NCBI RefSeq assembly: GCF_016735515.1
Contig: NZ_JAERQZ010000001.1
Coordinates: 2,778,746 to 2,842,745 of the forward strand
Source: Piscinibacter sp. HJYY11
GTDB lineage: Bacteria; Pseudomonadota; Gammaproteobacteria; Burkholderiales; Burkholderiaceae_C
Direction: 5' to 3'
DNA: 64,000 bases
The translations under genes were made by a program, and so were the position numbers. Of the stretch, positions 36,224 to 46,129 are shown one piece after another; positions within the stretch are counted from its first letter, which is position 1; the number at the start of each line of letters is the position of its first letter. The notes beneath the pieces are model-generated. The model searched no databases. It was not told the DNA's origin and worked only from the letters and a program-made list of their open reading frames with translations.

Positions 36224-37962
36224 GGGGGCGGGGGGTGGAGCTGAGGCAGCGGATTTTGCCCTGCGCGGATGCGCGCCAGGCAGAGCCCGGCTTCGGGCAG
36301 CAGGTAGTCGAGGTAGTAGCGGGCTGTTTCGCGCTTGGCGGTGTGGAAGGGTGACGATGCGTGCGCGGCCACCGCCTCGGCGCGCACCCAGCCCTGGGCC
36401 AGCAGCACCAGGCCGGCCAGGCGCAGGTAGTCGTCGGCCACGCGGTAGGGCAGCTCGGGGTCGCCCTTGCACTGCTGCAGCAGCTGCTGCGTCGCCTGCT
36501 GCCAGTTGGCGAGCCAGGGGTGCACACGCTCGGCGAGCTCGGTGGCGGGGAGCTCCTGCTGCAGTCGGGTGATGAGTCCGCCGAGCTTCACGCCGCCATC
36601 GGCGACCACCTTGCGCACCAGCAGGTCGATCGCCTGGATCTCGTTGGTGCCCTCGTAGATGCGCGAGATGCGGCTGTCGCGTACGCATTGCTCGATGCCG
36701 TGGTCGTGGATGTAGCCATGGCCGCCGTAGACCTGCTGCGCCGCTTGCGCCGAGGCGAATGCGTTGTCGGTGAGGAAGGCCTTGCAGATCGGCGTGAGCA
36801 GCGAGACCTCGTCGTGCGCGACGTGGCGCACGCTTTCGTCCGGGTGACGCTCGGCGAGGTCGAGCAGGTGCGCAGTCTCGTAGGCCAGCACACGGCCGCC
36901 TTCGAGCAGCGCACGCTGGCGCAGGAGGTTGTGGCGCACGGCGGGGTGCAGCACGATCGAGTCGGCCTCGGCGTTCTGGCGTGTGGCCTCGCGCACCGGC
37001 GCGCGCATCTGCACACGCTCCTGTGCGTAGGCGAGCGCGTTCTGGTACGCACTCTCGGCGTGGCCGACGCCCTGCAGGCCGACGTGCAGCCGCGCCGCGT
37101 TCATCATCACGAACATGCCGGCGAGGCCGCGATTCGCTTCGCCCACCAGCCAGCCCGTCGCACCCTCGAAGTTCATCACGCAGGTGGCGCTGCCCTTGAT
37201 GCCCATCTTCTTCTCGAGGCCGTCGCAGCGCAGGGTGTTGCGCGTGCCGTCGGGCATCACCTTGGGCACGAGGAAGAGCGACAGTCCCTTGGTGCCGGCT
37301 GGCGCATCGGCGATGCGCGCCAGCACCATGTGCACGATGTTGTCGGTGAGGTCGTGCTCGCCGCCAGAGATGAAGATCTTGGTGCCGCTGAGGCGGAAGC
37401 TGCCGTCGGCCTGCGGCTCGGCGCGGGTCTTCAGCAGGCCCAGGTCGGAGCCCGCGTGCGCTTCGGTCAGGCACATGGTGGAAAGCCACTCGCCGCTCAC
37501 GACCTTGGGCAGGTACTGCGCGCGCAGCTCGGGCGTGGCGTGGGCCAACAGGCTCTCGTAGGCGCCGTGCAGCAGGCCCGGGTACATGTTCCACGCGTGG
37601 TTGGCCGAGTTGAGCATCTCGTGCAGCACGGCGTTGACCGACTGCGGCAGGCCCTGGCCGCCGACCTCAGGATCGCAGGCGAGCGCCGGCCAGCCGGCCT
37701 GCACGAAGGCTTGGTAGGCCTCGCGGAAGCCGTTCGGCGTGGTGACCTGGCCGTCTTTCAGCGTGCAGCCTTGCAGGTCACCCACGGCGTTGAGCGGCGC
37801 GATCACTTCGGAGGCGAACTTGCCCGCCTCTTCGATCACCTGGCGTGCGGTGTCGGCATCGACCTCGGCGAAGGACGGCATCTGCGCCCACTGCGCGGGC
37901 AGGTTCAGCAGCTCTTCGGTGACGAACTGGATGTCACGCAGAGGCGGGTGGTACTGCCACAT
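36220..37962 (-). CDS. Acyl-CoA dehydrogenase (long, DmdC/AidB-like type)
   Basis: This 580-residue flavoprotein has [18 protein letters not shown] and [19 protein letters not shown] (FAD/substrate loops) and the catalytic Glu region in [15 protein letters not shown]. It also has the C-terminal extension typical of the about 590-residue branch that includes 3-methylmercaptopropionyl-CoA dehydrogenase. In this operon it could desaturate saturated side chains, for example a dihydrohydroxycinnamoyl-CoA, before hydration. It starts 7 bases after the livF stop and overlaps the MarR gene. Confidence 0.92.
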   Translation of the reverse strand: MWQYHPPLRDIQFVTEELLNLPAQWAQMPSFAEVDADTARQVIEEAGKFASEVIAPLNAVGDLQGCTLKDGQVTTPNGFREAYQAFVQAGWPALACDPEVGGQGLPQSVNAVLHEMLNSANHAWNMYPGLLHGAYESLLAHATPELRAQYLPKVVSGEWLSTMCLTEAHAGSDLGLLKTRAEPQADGSFRLSGTKIFISGGEHDLTDNIVHMVLARIADAPAGTKGLSLFLVPKVMPDGTRNTLRCDGLEKKMGIKGSATCVMNFEGATGWLVGEANRGLAGMFVMMNAARLHVGLQGVGHAESAYQNALAYAQERVQMRAPVREATRQNAEADSIVLHPAVRHNLLRQRALLEGGRVLAYETAHLLDLAERHPDESVRHVAHDEVSLLTPICKAFLTDNAFASAQAAQQVYGGHGYIHDHGIEQCVRDSRISRIYEGTNEIQAIDLLVRKVVADGGVKLGGLITRLQQELPATELAERVHPWLANWQQATQQLLQQCKGDPELPYRVADDYLRLAGLVLLAQGWVRAEAVAAHASSPFHTAKRETARYYLDYLLPEAGLCLARIRAGQNPLPQLHPPPP

Positions 37963-37969
37963 GGCGAGG

Positions 37970-38710
37970 TCAGGCTTCTGCCTTCTTGCGTGCGGCGCCG
38001 AGGTAGGTGTCGATCACGCGCGGGTCCTTCGCGAGCTCGGCGGCGGGGCCGCTGAGCGCGATCTCGCCCATCTCCAGCACGTAGCCGTGGTCGGCCACTT
38101 CGAGTGCGGCGCGGGCGTTCTGCTCGACCAGAAGAATCGTCACACCGGTCGCGCGCAGGTCCGAGATGGTCTTGAACACCTCCTTGACGATCAGTGGCGC
38201 GAGGCCGAGCGACGGCTCGTCGAGCATCAGCAACTGCGGCTTGCTCATCAGCGCGCGGCCGACGGCGAGCATCTGGCGTTCGCCGCCCGAGAGCGTGCCG
38301 GCGAGCTGCTTGCGGCGCTCCTTGAGGCGTGGGAAGCGGGTGAAGACCTCTTCCATCGTCTCGCGCGCGGCCTTCGGGCCCTGGCGCACGTGGCGATAGG
38401 CACCGAGCAGGAGGTTGTCTTCGACCGGCATGGTGGAGAAGAGCGCACGCGTCTCGGGCACGAGGGCGATGCCCTGCATCACGCGCTCTTCGAGGCTGCG
38501 CTTGTCGATGGGCTTGCCGTCGTAGGCGATCTCGCCTTTCGAGGGCATCACGCCCATCAGCGCGTTGAGCAGGGTGCTCTTGCCGGCGCCGTTGGGGCCG
38601 ATCACCGTCACGACGCTGCCTTTTTGGGCCTCGAGGGTGAGGCCGTGGAGGACTTCGGCGTGGCCGTAGGCGGCGTGGAGGTTGCTGACCTTCAGCAAGG
38701 GGCTTGTCAT
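37970..38710 (-). CDS. livF: Branched-chain-type ABC ATPase LivF
   Basis: This 246-residue ATPase has Walker A GPNGAGKST, the LivF-specific VPETRALFSTMPVEDNLLLG, signature LSGGERQMLAVGRALM, Walker B LLMLDEPSLGLAP and VEQNARAAL. The start at ATG 38710 gives the standard N-terminus LLKVSNLHAAYGHAEVL. It is separated from livMG by a 684-base palindromic repeat region. It is the second ATPase of the importer. Confidence 0.95.
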   Translation of the reverse strand: MTSPLLKVSNLHAAYGHAEVLHGLTLEAQKGSVVTVIGPNGAGKSTLLNALMGVMPSKGEIAYDGKPIDKRSLEERVMQGIALVPETRALFSTMPVEDNLLLGAYRHVRQGPKAARETMEEVFTRFPRLKERRKQLAGTLSGGERQMLAVGRALMSKPQLLMLDEPSLGLAPLIVKEVFKTISDLRATGVTILLVEQNARAALEVADHGYVLEMGEIALSGPAAELAKDPRVIDTYLGAARKKAEA

Positions 38711-39394
38711 GGGATGTCCTGTTTCACTGCGTGGGCCGCATGCCGGGTCTCGGCCCGGCGGCCGAGTTACTTTCTTTGCTTCGCCAAAGAAAGTAACCAA
38801 AGAAAGGCGACCCGACGGTGGCGGTCCGGCCTGCGGCCGGACTGCTCTGCGGTGCTCGGTCTTGAGGGGCCGCGCCTAACTCACTTCGCGGCCTTTGGCC
38901 GCTACGTTCAGACAAGAGGCGCGAAGTCAGTTCACGAAGCGCGCTGGCGCGCGCGCCCCTCAAGCCCTGCGCTCCTCGACGCCACCCACGGGAAGCGATT
39001 CGGCTCGCTTCGCATCGCCACCCGCACGGGTGCGCGCATAGCGCGCCCCGCATCCAGCACGAGGCGAAGCGAGTCGAGAGTACGAGGCCAGCGAAGCTGG
39101 CGAGGGTATCCCGGGGCCCTTGAGAGCCGTCGAGCAGCGCAGGGCTTGGGGTGGCGCGCGCAGCGCGCTTCGTGAACTGACTTCGCGCAGCTGTTTGAGC
39201 GCAGCGCCGCAGGCGCGTAGCGAGTTCTGCGCGACACCCCAAGCCCGAGCAGCGCAGAGAAGTCGCCCCTAGGGCGACCGGCGAACGGGGTGCCTTTTCT
39301 TTTGGTTCCTTTTCTTTGGGCAAGCAAAGAAAAGGGACTGCGCCGCCGGGCGCACATCCCGGCGCAGCCTCGCGCAGTGAACAGAACCCCACGA
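38711..39394. repeat. Intergenic palindromic repeat element of about 570 bases between livF and livMG
   Basis: This 684-base gap holds no plausible gene. It is bounded by two hairpins: TTACTTTCTTTG/CAAAGAAAGTAA (38767-38796, perfect 12-base arms) and CCTTTTCTTTG/CAAAGAAAAGG (39308-39335, perfect 11-base arms). Inside, a roughly 60-base inverted pair spans about 38921-38981 and 39129-39188 (both contain GAAGTCAGTTCACGAAGCGC or its complement), and CTTGAGGGG/CCCCTCAAG adds a nested dyad (about 38863-38965). No transposase is present. Similar T3CT3G palindromes are recurrent between genes in Burkholderiales, so this looks like a non-coding repeat family. Confidence 0.75.
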
Positions 39395-41161
39395 TCAATG
39401 CTCCGTGCCCAGGTACGCAGCACGCACCGCCGGAGAAGCCTGCACTTCAGCCGGCGTCCCCTCCATCAGCTTCGTCCCAAATTCCATCACCACGATCCGA
39501 TCCGTGACCTGCATCACCAGATCCATGTCGTGCTCGACCAGCAGGATCGACAACCCTTCCGAGCGAAGCTGCCGCAGCACCTCCACCAGCGCCTGCTTCT
39601 CCTTGTGCCGCAAGCCGGCGGCAGGCTCATCCAGCAACAGCAACGCCGGATCCGCGCACAAGGCCCGCGCAATCTCCATCAAGCGCTGCGGCCCCATCGC
39701 CAGATTGCCCGCCTGCTCATGCAGGTACTGCTCCATCCCGATGCGCTTCAACTGCCGCTCCGCCTCACGCAGCAGCGAACGCTCCTCGGCCCGATCGAGC
39801 CGCAGCATCGCCGACGCCACGCCACGCGAGCCGCGCAGGTGGGCGCCCAGCGCCACGTTCTCCAGCACCGTCATCGTCGGGATCATCTTCACGTGCTGGA
39901 ACGTGCGGCAGAGGCCGCGCTTCGCGATGTCGCGCGAGGCCATGCCGTCGATGCGCTGGCCGCGGAAGGTGACCGCGCCGCTCGTGGCCGGCAACACGCC
40001 CGTCACGAGGTTGAAGGTCGTCGACTTGCCCGCGCCGTTGGGCCCGATCAGGCCGACGATCTCGCCCGCACGCACCTGGAAGCTCACGTCGTTGACCGCC
40101 ACCAGCCCGCCGAACTGCTTGCGCACCGCCTGCACATCGAGCACCAGCTCGCCCTGCGGCGGCTTGCTTTGCTCGGCGAGCGGCGCGGCGTCGTGCCAGT
40201 CGACCTTGCGCTTGACCGGGGGCAACCAGCCTTCGATGAAGGCCCACACGCCATCGCGCGCGTAGTGCAGCACCAGCACCAGCGCGATGCCGAACACGAT
40301 CACCTCGTAGTTGCCGCTGCTGCCCATCAGCTTGGGCAGCCACACCTGCAACTGCTCTTCCAGGATCTTCACGATGCCGGCGCCGACGATGGCGCCCCAC
40401 ACATGGCCCACGCCGCCGAGCACCGCCATGAAGAGGTACTCGATGCCCTTGTTGAGGCCGAAGGGCGAGGGGTTCACCGTGCGCTGGAAGTGCGCAAAGA
40501 GCCAGCCCGAAACGGCCGCGAACAGCGCCGCAATCACGAAGGCCATCACCTTGGTCTGAAAGGTGTTCACGCCCATGGCCTCGGCCATCGTCGTGCCGCC
40601 CTTCACCGCGCGCAGCGCCCGGCCCACGCGCGAGTCGAGCAAATGCAGCGTGGCAAACGAGGCCAGCACCACGATCACCCACAAGAGGTAGTAGAAGCTG
40701 CGGCCCGACCTCAGCTCGGTGCCGAAGAAGTTGATCGCCGGCAGGCCCAACAGGCCGTCGTACTTGCCGAGCGCGTCGATGTTGCCGAGCGTGTAGTACA
40801 GGCTCAGGCCCCAGGCGATGGTGGCCAGCGGCAGGTAGTGGCCCGACATGCGCAGCGTGACCCACGCGAGCACGAGCGCGAAGACTGCCGTGATCACGAG
40901 GCCGATCCACACCGTGACCCACGGCGAGAAGCCGTGCACGGTGGTGAGGTAGGCGGTGGTGTACGCGCCCATGCCGACGAAGGCCGCCTGGCCGAAAGAC
41001 GTGAGCCCGGCCACGCCGGTGAGCAGCACCAGGCCGAGGGCGACCAGCGCATAGAGGCCGATGTAGTTGGCCTGCGTGATCCAGAACTCGGGCACCGGCA
41101 GCAGCGGCAGCACCGCCACGGCCAGCACGAAGACGATGAGGGAGATGCGACGGATGTTCAT
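39395..41161 (-). CDS. LivM permease fused to LivG ATPase
   Basis: This 588-residue protein is a natural fusion. Residues about 1-335 form the LivM permease (GLYALVALGLVLLTGVAGLTSFGQAAF, GGTTMAEAMGVN). Residues about 345-588 form the LivG ATPase, with Walker A GPNGAGKST, LCRTFQHVKMIPTMTV and Walker B LLLLDEPAAGLRHKE. The usual LSGGQ signature is degenerate here (NLAMGPQRLMEIARAL), as in many LivG proteins. The frame is continuous, so it is not a sequencing error. ATG 41161 is the first credible start. It forms an importer with LivF, LivH and the binding protein. Confidence 0.93.
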   Translation of the reverse strand: MNIRRISLIVFVLAVAVLPLLPVPEFWITQANYIGLYALVALGLVLLTGVAGLTSFGQAAFVGMGAYTTAYLTTVHGFSPWVTVWIGLVITAVFALVLAWVTLRMSGHYLPLATIAWGLSLYYTLGNIDALGKYDGLLGLPAINFFGTELRSGRSFYYLLWVIVVLASFATLHLLDSRVGRALRAVKGGTTMAEAMGVNTFQTKVMAFVIAALFAAVSGWLFAHFQRTVNPSPFGLNKGIEYLFMAVLGGVGHVWGAIVGAGIVKILEEQLQVWLPKLMGSSGNYEVIVFGIALVLVLHYARDGVWAFIEGWLPPVKRKVDWHDAAPLAEQSKPPQGELVLDVQAVRKQFGGLVAVNDVSFQVRAGEIVGLIGPNGAGKSTTFNLVTGVLPATSGAVTFRGQRIDGMASRDIAKRGLCRTFQHVKMIPTMTVLENVALGAHLRGSRGVASAMLRLDRAEERSLLREAERQLKRIGMEQYLHEQAGNLAMGPQRLMEIARALCADPALLLLDEPAAGLRHKEKQALVEVLRQLRSEGLSILLVEHDMDLVMQVTDRIVVMEFGTKLMEGTPAEVQASPAVRAAYLGTEH

Positions 41162-41203
41162 GTTGTTGTCCAGTGTTCCCCGCCGGGCCGCCCCAAGGGG
41201 AAC

Positions 41204-41242
41204 GGCGCCCCTCGGGGGCAGGAGCAAAGCGACTGGGGGGCT
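41204..41242 (-). repeat. GC-rich repeat copy 1 just downstream of livH
   Basis: The sequence reads GGCGCCCCTCGGGGGCAGGA, then GCAAAGCGACTGGGGGGCT. It differs at only a few bases from the copy at 42407-42446. Each copy begins just beyond the stop codon of the upstream minus-strand gene. Both contain a CCCC/GGGG stem. The position suggests a transcript-end or mRNA-processing structure. Confidence 0.7.
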
Positions 41243-41246
41243 CTCA

Positions 41247-42317
41247 TCACTCTTCGTCGTCGTGGCCGTGGAGGAAGGATCTCCAGAGCAGCACGGGGAT
41301 GATCACGGTGAAGACGATCACCTCCTTGAAGGCGCTGGCCCAGAAGGAGCCAAAACTCTCGAGCACGCCGACGAAGATGGCGCCCAGCGCCGCGGCCGGG
41401 TAGCTCGCCAGCCCGCCGAAGATGGCGGCGACGAAGCCTTTCAGGCCGATGAGGAAGCCGGAGTCGTAGAAGATGGTCGCGGTGGGCCCGATGAGAAGGC
41501 CCGACAGCGCCCCCATGAAGGCGGCGAGGCCGAGGGTCAGGCGGCCGGCGCCCGAGGTCGAGATGCCCATCAGCCGCGCGCCGAGCCGGTTGACCGCCGT
41601 GGCGCGCAAGGCCTTGCCGCGCAGCGTGAGCTCGAAGAAGACGAACAGCGCCGACATCAGCGTGATCGTCGCCACGAAGATGATGAAGGCCTGGCCCGAG
41701 ACCGTGACCGGGCCGAGCTGGAAACGTTCGTCCCAGAAGCTCGGGTTGCGGAAACCTTCGGCACCGAAGAACACGAGGCCGAGACCGGTGAGCGCGAAGT
41801 GCACGCCGACCGAGACGATGAGCAGCACCAGCACGCTCGCGTCGGCCAGCGGCTCGTACGCGAGGCGGTACACCAGCGGGCCGAGCGGCGTGACCACCGC
41901 CAGCGTGAAGAGGCTCTGCGCCCACAGCGGCCAGCTCCGCGGCCCCGCAAACCAGGCCACCGCAAACACGAGGACCGGCACCGCGAGCGTGAGCAGCGCT
42001 TCCTTCGCGAGCACCCCGGAGCCGAGCCCGCGGCGCATGCCGCGCACACCGTCGACGACCGCCGCGATCACCGCCACCGCGAGCAGCAGCCACACCGTAC
42101 CCGGCAGGTCGCCATGGCGGTGCCAGAAGCTGCCGACCGGGTTGCCGTTCTGCAGGATGGCCAGCGTGATCGCGCCATAGGCGACGAAATCACCCTGCCC
42201 GATGAAGATGATGCGCGTGATGGCAAACACCAGCACGGTGGCCAGGGCCAGCAGCGCGTAGATGGCGCCATTGGTGACGCCGTCCAGCGTGAGGATGCTG
42301 GCGATAGAGAAGTCCAT
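41247..42317 (-). CDS. livH: LivH-type branched-chain ABC permease
   Basis: This 356-residue inner-membrane protein has the LivH start (LDGVTNGAIYALLALATVLVF and FIGQGDFVAYGA), the coupling segment ELTLRGKALRATAVNRLGAR, and KGFVAAIFGGLASYPAAALG. It is about 50 residues longer than classical LivH because of an extra hydrophobic stretch at about 55-115. It pairs with the LivM-LivG fusion. Substrates of such systems in this order include aromatic acids as well as amino acids. Confidence 0.93.
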   Translation of the reverse strand: MDFSIASILTLDGVTNGAIYALLALATVLVFAITRIIFIGQGDFVAYGAITLAILQNGNPVGSFWHRHGDLPGTVWLLLAVAVIAAVVDGVRGMRRGLGSGVLAKEALLTLAVPVLVFAVAWFAGPRSWPLWAQSLFTLAVVTPLGPLVYRLAYEPLADASVLVLLIVSVGVHFALTGLGLVFFGAEGFRNPSFWDERFQLGPVTVSGQAFIIFVATITLMSALFVFFELTLRGKALRATAVNRLGARLMGISTSGAGRLTLGLAAFMGALSGLLIGPTATIFYDSGFLIGLKGFVAAIFGGLASYPAAALGAIFVGVLESFGSFWASAFKEVIVFTVIIPVLLWRSFLHGHDDEE

Positions 42318-42406
42318 GTTCGATCGACACCAATAAATTGGCCGAGCGAAGCAAGGCCAAGATCAAGCAACGCCCGGGGGAACCGGCTTGGCCGGGCCCC
42401 TCGGGT

Positions 42407-42446
42407 GGCGCCCCTTGGGGGCAGGAGCGTTAGCGACTGGGGGGCT
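42407..42446 (-). repeat. GC-rich repeat copy 2 just downstream of livK
   Basis: GGCGCCCCTTGGGGGCAGGA, then GCGTTAGCGACTGGGGGGCT, is the second copy of the element at 41204-41242. It starts 3 bases beyond the stop of the binding-protein gene. A partial third piece (GGGCCCCTCGGGTGGCG) precedes it. The copies may tune the levels of the binding protein against the membrane parts. Confidence 0.7.
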
Positions 42447-42448
42447 GA

Positions 42449-43588
42449 TCAGTTCTCTACGTCCCACTCACCCTTGACCACCTTGAGGATCACGCCGGTC
42501 TCGGTCGTGAAGCCCCAATGGTTGTCCTTCGAGTAGGTCACCACGCCCTGCGACAGCACCGTGCGCCCCATGTTCTCGATCGCATCACGCAGCGCGGTGC
42601 GGAAGGCTTGCGTGCCCGGCTTGCCGGCCTTGAGCGCGACCGGCACCGCCTTCTCGAGCACGATGACGGCGTCGTAGCCGTGCGCGCCGAACTGGTTGCG
42701 GCTGCCGGCGCCATAGGCCTTCTCGTACTTCTGCACGAAGTCGAGCGCGAGCTTCTTCGACGGGTGCGAATCGGGCAGCTGCTCGGGGGCCACCGCCGGG
42801 CCGGAGACGACGAAGGAGCCTTCGACGTCCTTGCCACCGATGCGCATCAGGTCGCGCGACGCGGCCGCGTGCGTCTGGTAGATCGTGCCCTTGTAGCCGC
42901 GCTCGATCAGGCCCTTGTGCGGCATGGCGGCACCGGAGCCCGAGGCGACCACGAGGATGGCCGGCGGGTTGGCCGCGACGAGCTTCAACGCCTGCGCGGT
43001 CACGCTGGTGTCGGGGCGCGCAAAGCGCTCCACCGCCACGATCTGCGGGCCACCGAGCTTGGCCGACTCGGCCTTGAAGTCGTTGAGCCAGCCTTCGCCA
43101 TACGCGTCGGTGTAGCCCAGGAAGCCGATCTGCTTGATGCCCTTCTTCTTCATGTGCTCGATCAGCGCATGCGCCATCACGGCGTTGCTCTGCGGCAGGC
43201 GGAAGGACCAGGTGTCGCGGCCCGCCGGCAGGTTGGCCGGCGACATCATCAGCTGCACGGTCTGCGCTTCGGCGGCCACACCGGCCATCGCGATGGCGAC
43301 CGGTGTCACGGCCGAGCCCACCAGGATGTCGACCTTGTCTTCGGTGACGAGCTTCTTGGCGTTCTGCACGCCCTTGGTCGGGTCGCTCGCGTCGTCGAGC
43401 ACGATCACGTTGAGCTTCTCGCCGGCGATGCTCGTCGGCCACAGCTTCACGTAGTTGTTGACGGGAATGCCCAGGCCGTTGCCGGGCCCGGTGAGCGGGA
43501 GCACCACGCCGATGGTGATGTCGGCCTGCGCGGCGCCTGCAGCGAACAGGGCAGCCAGGGCGATGGCAAGGGGTCGGAAGGCTTTCAT
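42449..43588 (-). CDS. LivK-type periplasmic substrate-binding protein
   Basis: This 379-residue protein has a signal peptide (MKAFRPLAIALAALFAAGAAQAD). The mature part is ITIGVVLPLTGPGNGLGIPV with Peripla_BP_6 motifs (VLDDASDPTKGVQNAKKLV, GYTDAYGEGWLNDF). GGAG is visible upstream of the ATG. It should collect the ligand for LivHMGF. By context the ligand is an aromatic or hydroxycinnamic acid rather than leucine, as for R. palustris CouP-type proteins. Confidence 0.93.
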   Translation of the reverse strand: MKAFRPLAIALAALFAAGAAQADITIGVVLPLTGPGNGLGIPVNNYVKLWPTSIAGEKLNVIVLDDASDPTKGVQNAKKLVTEDKVDILVGSAVTPVAIAMAGVAAEAQTVQLMMSPANLPAGRDTWSFRLPQSNAVMAHALIEHMKKKGIKQIGFLGYTDAYGEGWLNDFKAESAKLGGPQIVAVERFARPDTSVTAQALKLVAANPPAILVVASGSGAAMPHKGLIERGYKGTIYQTHAAASRDLMRIGGKDVEGSFVVSGPAVAPEQLPDSHPSKKLALDFVQKYEKAYGAGSRNQFGAHGYDAVIVLEKAVPVALKAGKPGTQAFRTALRDAIENMGRTVLSQGVVTYSKDNHWGFTTETGVILKVVKGEWDVEN

Positions 43589-43625
43589 GTGTCTTGTCTC
43601 CAGTGATGAAAGGGAACGTCGCGGG

Positions 43626-44045
43626 TCAACTGCAAAGGGCTTGGATGTCTTCAGGCACGGGGATCGCCCTGAGGCGCTCGCGGTCGTGGTCGTCGCGCTT
43701 GACGAAGGCGCGCACCTCGCGGCCTTCGCAGATCAGCTCGTCGCCACGCAGCACGCGGTGCACCTGGGTGAAGGCCACGCGGCGCCACTCTTCGATGTGC
43801 GTGTGCACGGTCAGCGTGTCGCCGTAGGTCGCGGTCTTGAGGAACTTGGTGTTGATCTCCAGCAGCGGCGTTCCCACGATGCCGCGCTCGTTTTCCAGGA
43901 CGCGCCAGGGCTTCACGCCGCACTGCATGAAGAAGGTCAGCGAAGCCGCGTCCATCCAGCGGCAGAAATTTGGGAAGAACACGATGCCCCCGGGATCGCA
44001 GTCGCCGAACTGCACGGTCACGGTGTAGGTGGTGCTGCGGGGCAT
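43626..44045 (-). CDS. 4-hydroxybenzoyl-CoA-type thioesterase (hotdog fold)
   Basis: This 139-residue protein has the YbgC/4HBT pattern VQFGDCDPGGIVFFPNFCRW, whose Asp acts in catalysis, followed by TAMQ-like hotdog strands. Members hydrolyse 4-hydroxybenzoyl-CoA and short acyl-CoAs. In this cluster it would release the benzoate (for example vanillate) from the CoA ester left by the thiolase. It lies between livK and the SDR gene. Confidence 0.88.
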   Translation of the reverse strand: MPRSTTYTVTVQFGDCDPGGIVFFPNFCRWMDAASLTFFMQCGVKPWRVLENERGIVGTPLLEINTKFLKTATYGDTLTVHTHIEEWRRVAFTQVHRVLRGDELICEGREVRAFVKRDDHDRERLRAIPVPEDIQALCS

Positions 44046-44061
44046 GTGTGGTCGTTTCAGT

Positions 44062-44826
44062 TCAACGTGCCGCCATGCGCAGGGCGCCGTCGAGACGGAT
44101 CACCTCGCCGTTGAGCGAAAGGTTCTCGACGATGCTCGCTGCCAGGTGGCCGAACTCTTCGGGCTTGCCCAGGCGCTTGGGGAAAGGAATGCTGGCCGCA
44201 AGCGACTCCTGCACCTGCTGCGGCAGCTCGGCGAGCAAGGGCGTGAGGAACAAGCCCGGGGCAATGGTGCAGGCCCGCACGCCGAACTGGGCGAGGTCGC
44301 GCGCGAGCGGCAGCGTCATCGCGGCGAGACCGCCCTTGGAGGCCGAATACGCTTCCTGCCCGACCTGGCCGTCGAAGGCCGCGGCCGAGGCGGTGTTGAC
44401 GAACACACCGCGCTCACCGTCTTCCAGCGGGTCGAGCGCCACGATGCGCGCGGCCGTGAGGCGGATCACGTTGTAGGTGCCGATCAGGTTGACGCGGATC
44501 ACCCGCTCGAAGTCTTCGAGCGGCGCGGGCGAGCCGTCTTTCTGCACCACGCGCTTCGCGGTGCCGATGCCGGCGATGTTCATCACGATGCGCGCTGGGC
44601 CGTGGGCCTTTTCGGCGGCGTCGAGTGCGGCGGTGACGGAGTAGGTGTCGGTGATGTCGCACTTGAGCGCGATGCCGCCGATCTCGGCCGCAAGTTTCTC
44701 GCCGAGCGCGGTGTTGAGGTCGAGGATCGCGACCTTGGCGCCGCGACGGGCGAGCTCGCGCGCGGTGGCCGCGCCGAGGCCCGAGGCTCCGCCGGTGACG
44801 AGGGCTGCTTGTCCTTGGATCTTCAT
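44062..44826 (-). CDS. 3-hydroxyacyl-CoA dehydrogenase-like SDR (type II)
   Basis: This 254-residue protein begins with IQGQAALVTGGASGLGAATARE, then NIAGIGTAKRVV, Ser in NTASAAAFDGQVGQEAYSASK, and Tyr/Lys in YSASK. Its strongest resemblance is to type-II 3-hydroxyacyl-CoA dehydrogenase (HSD17B10 family), including GQVGQEAYSASKGG and APGLFLTPLL. It would oxidise the 3-hydroxyacyl-CoA made by the hydratase. It lies 16 bases before the thioesterase gene and 31 bases after the thiolase gene. Confidence 0.92.
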   Translation of the reverse strand: MKIQGQAALVTGGASGLGAATARELARRGAKVAILDLNTALGEKLAAEIGGIALKCDITDTYSVTAALDAAEKAHGPARIVMNIAGIGTAKRVVQKDGSPAPLEDFERVIRVNLIGTYNVIRLTAARIVALDPLEDGERGVFVNTASAAAFDGQVGQEAYSASKGGLAAMTLPLARDLAQFGVRACTIAPGLFLTPLLAELPQQVQESLAASIPFPKRLGKPEEFGHLAASIVENLSLNGEVIRLDGALRMAAR

Positions 44827-44857
44827 GGTGGGTGTGTGAGTTGAACGTATGGGCCGA

Positions 44858-46108
<1,251 letters not shown>

Positions 46109-46129
46109 GGTGTGTTCCTTGAAAGTGGT

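Noticed and set aside
38767..39335. CRISPR array suspicion from the repeated T3CT3G hairpins
   Set aside because: There are only two hairpins of different sequence, no regular spacers and no cas gene.
38711..39394. Genes or an insertion sequence in the livMG-livF gap
   Set aside because: Only short, Arg/Ser-rich frames are present on both strands; there is no transposase motif, and palindromes explain the sequence.
39395..41161. Frameshift artefact joining LivM and LivG
   Set aside because: The frame is continuous with a normal linker of about 15-20 residues, and both domains keep their conserved motifs.
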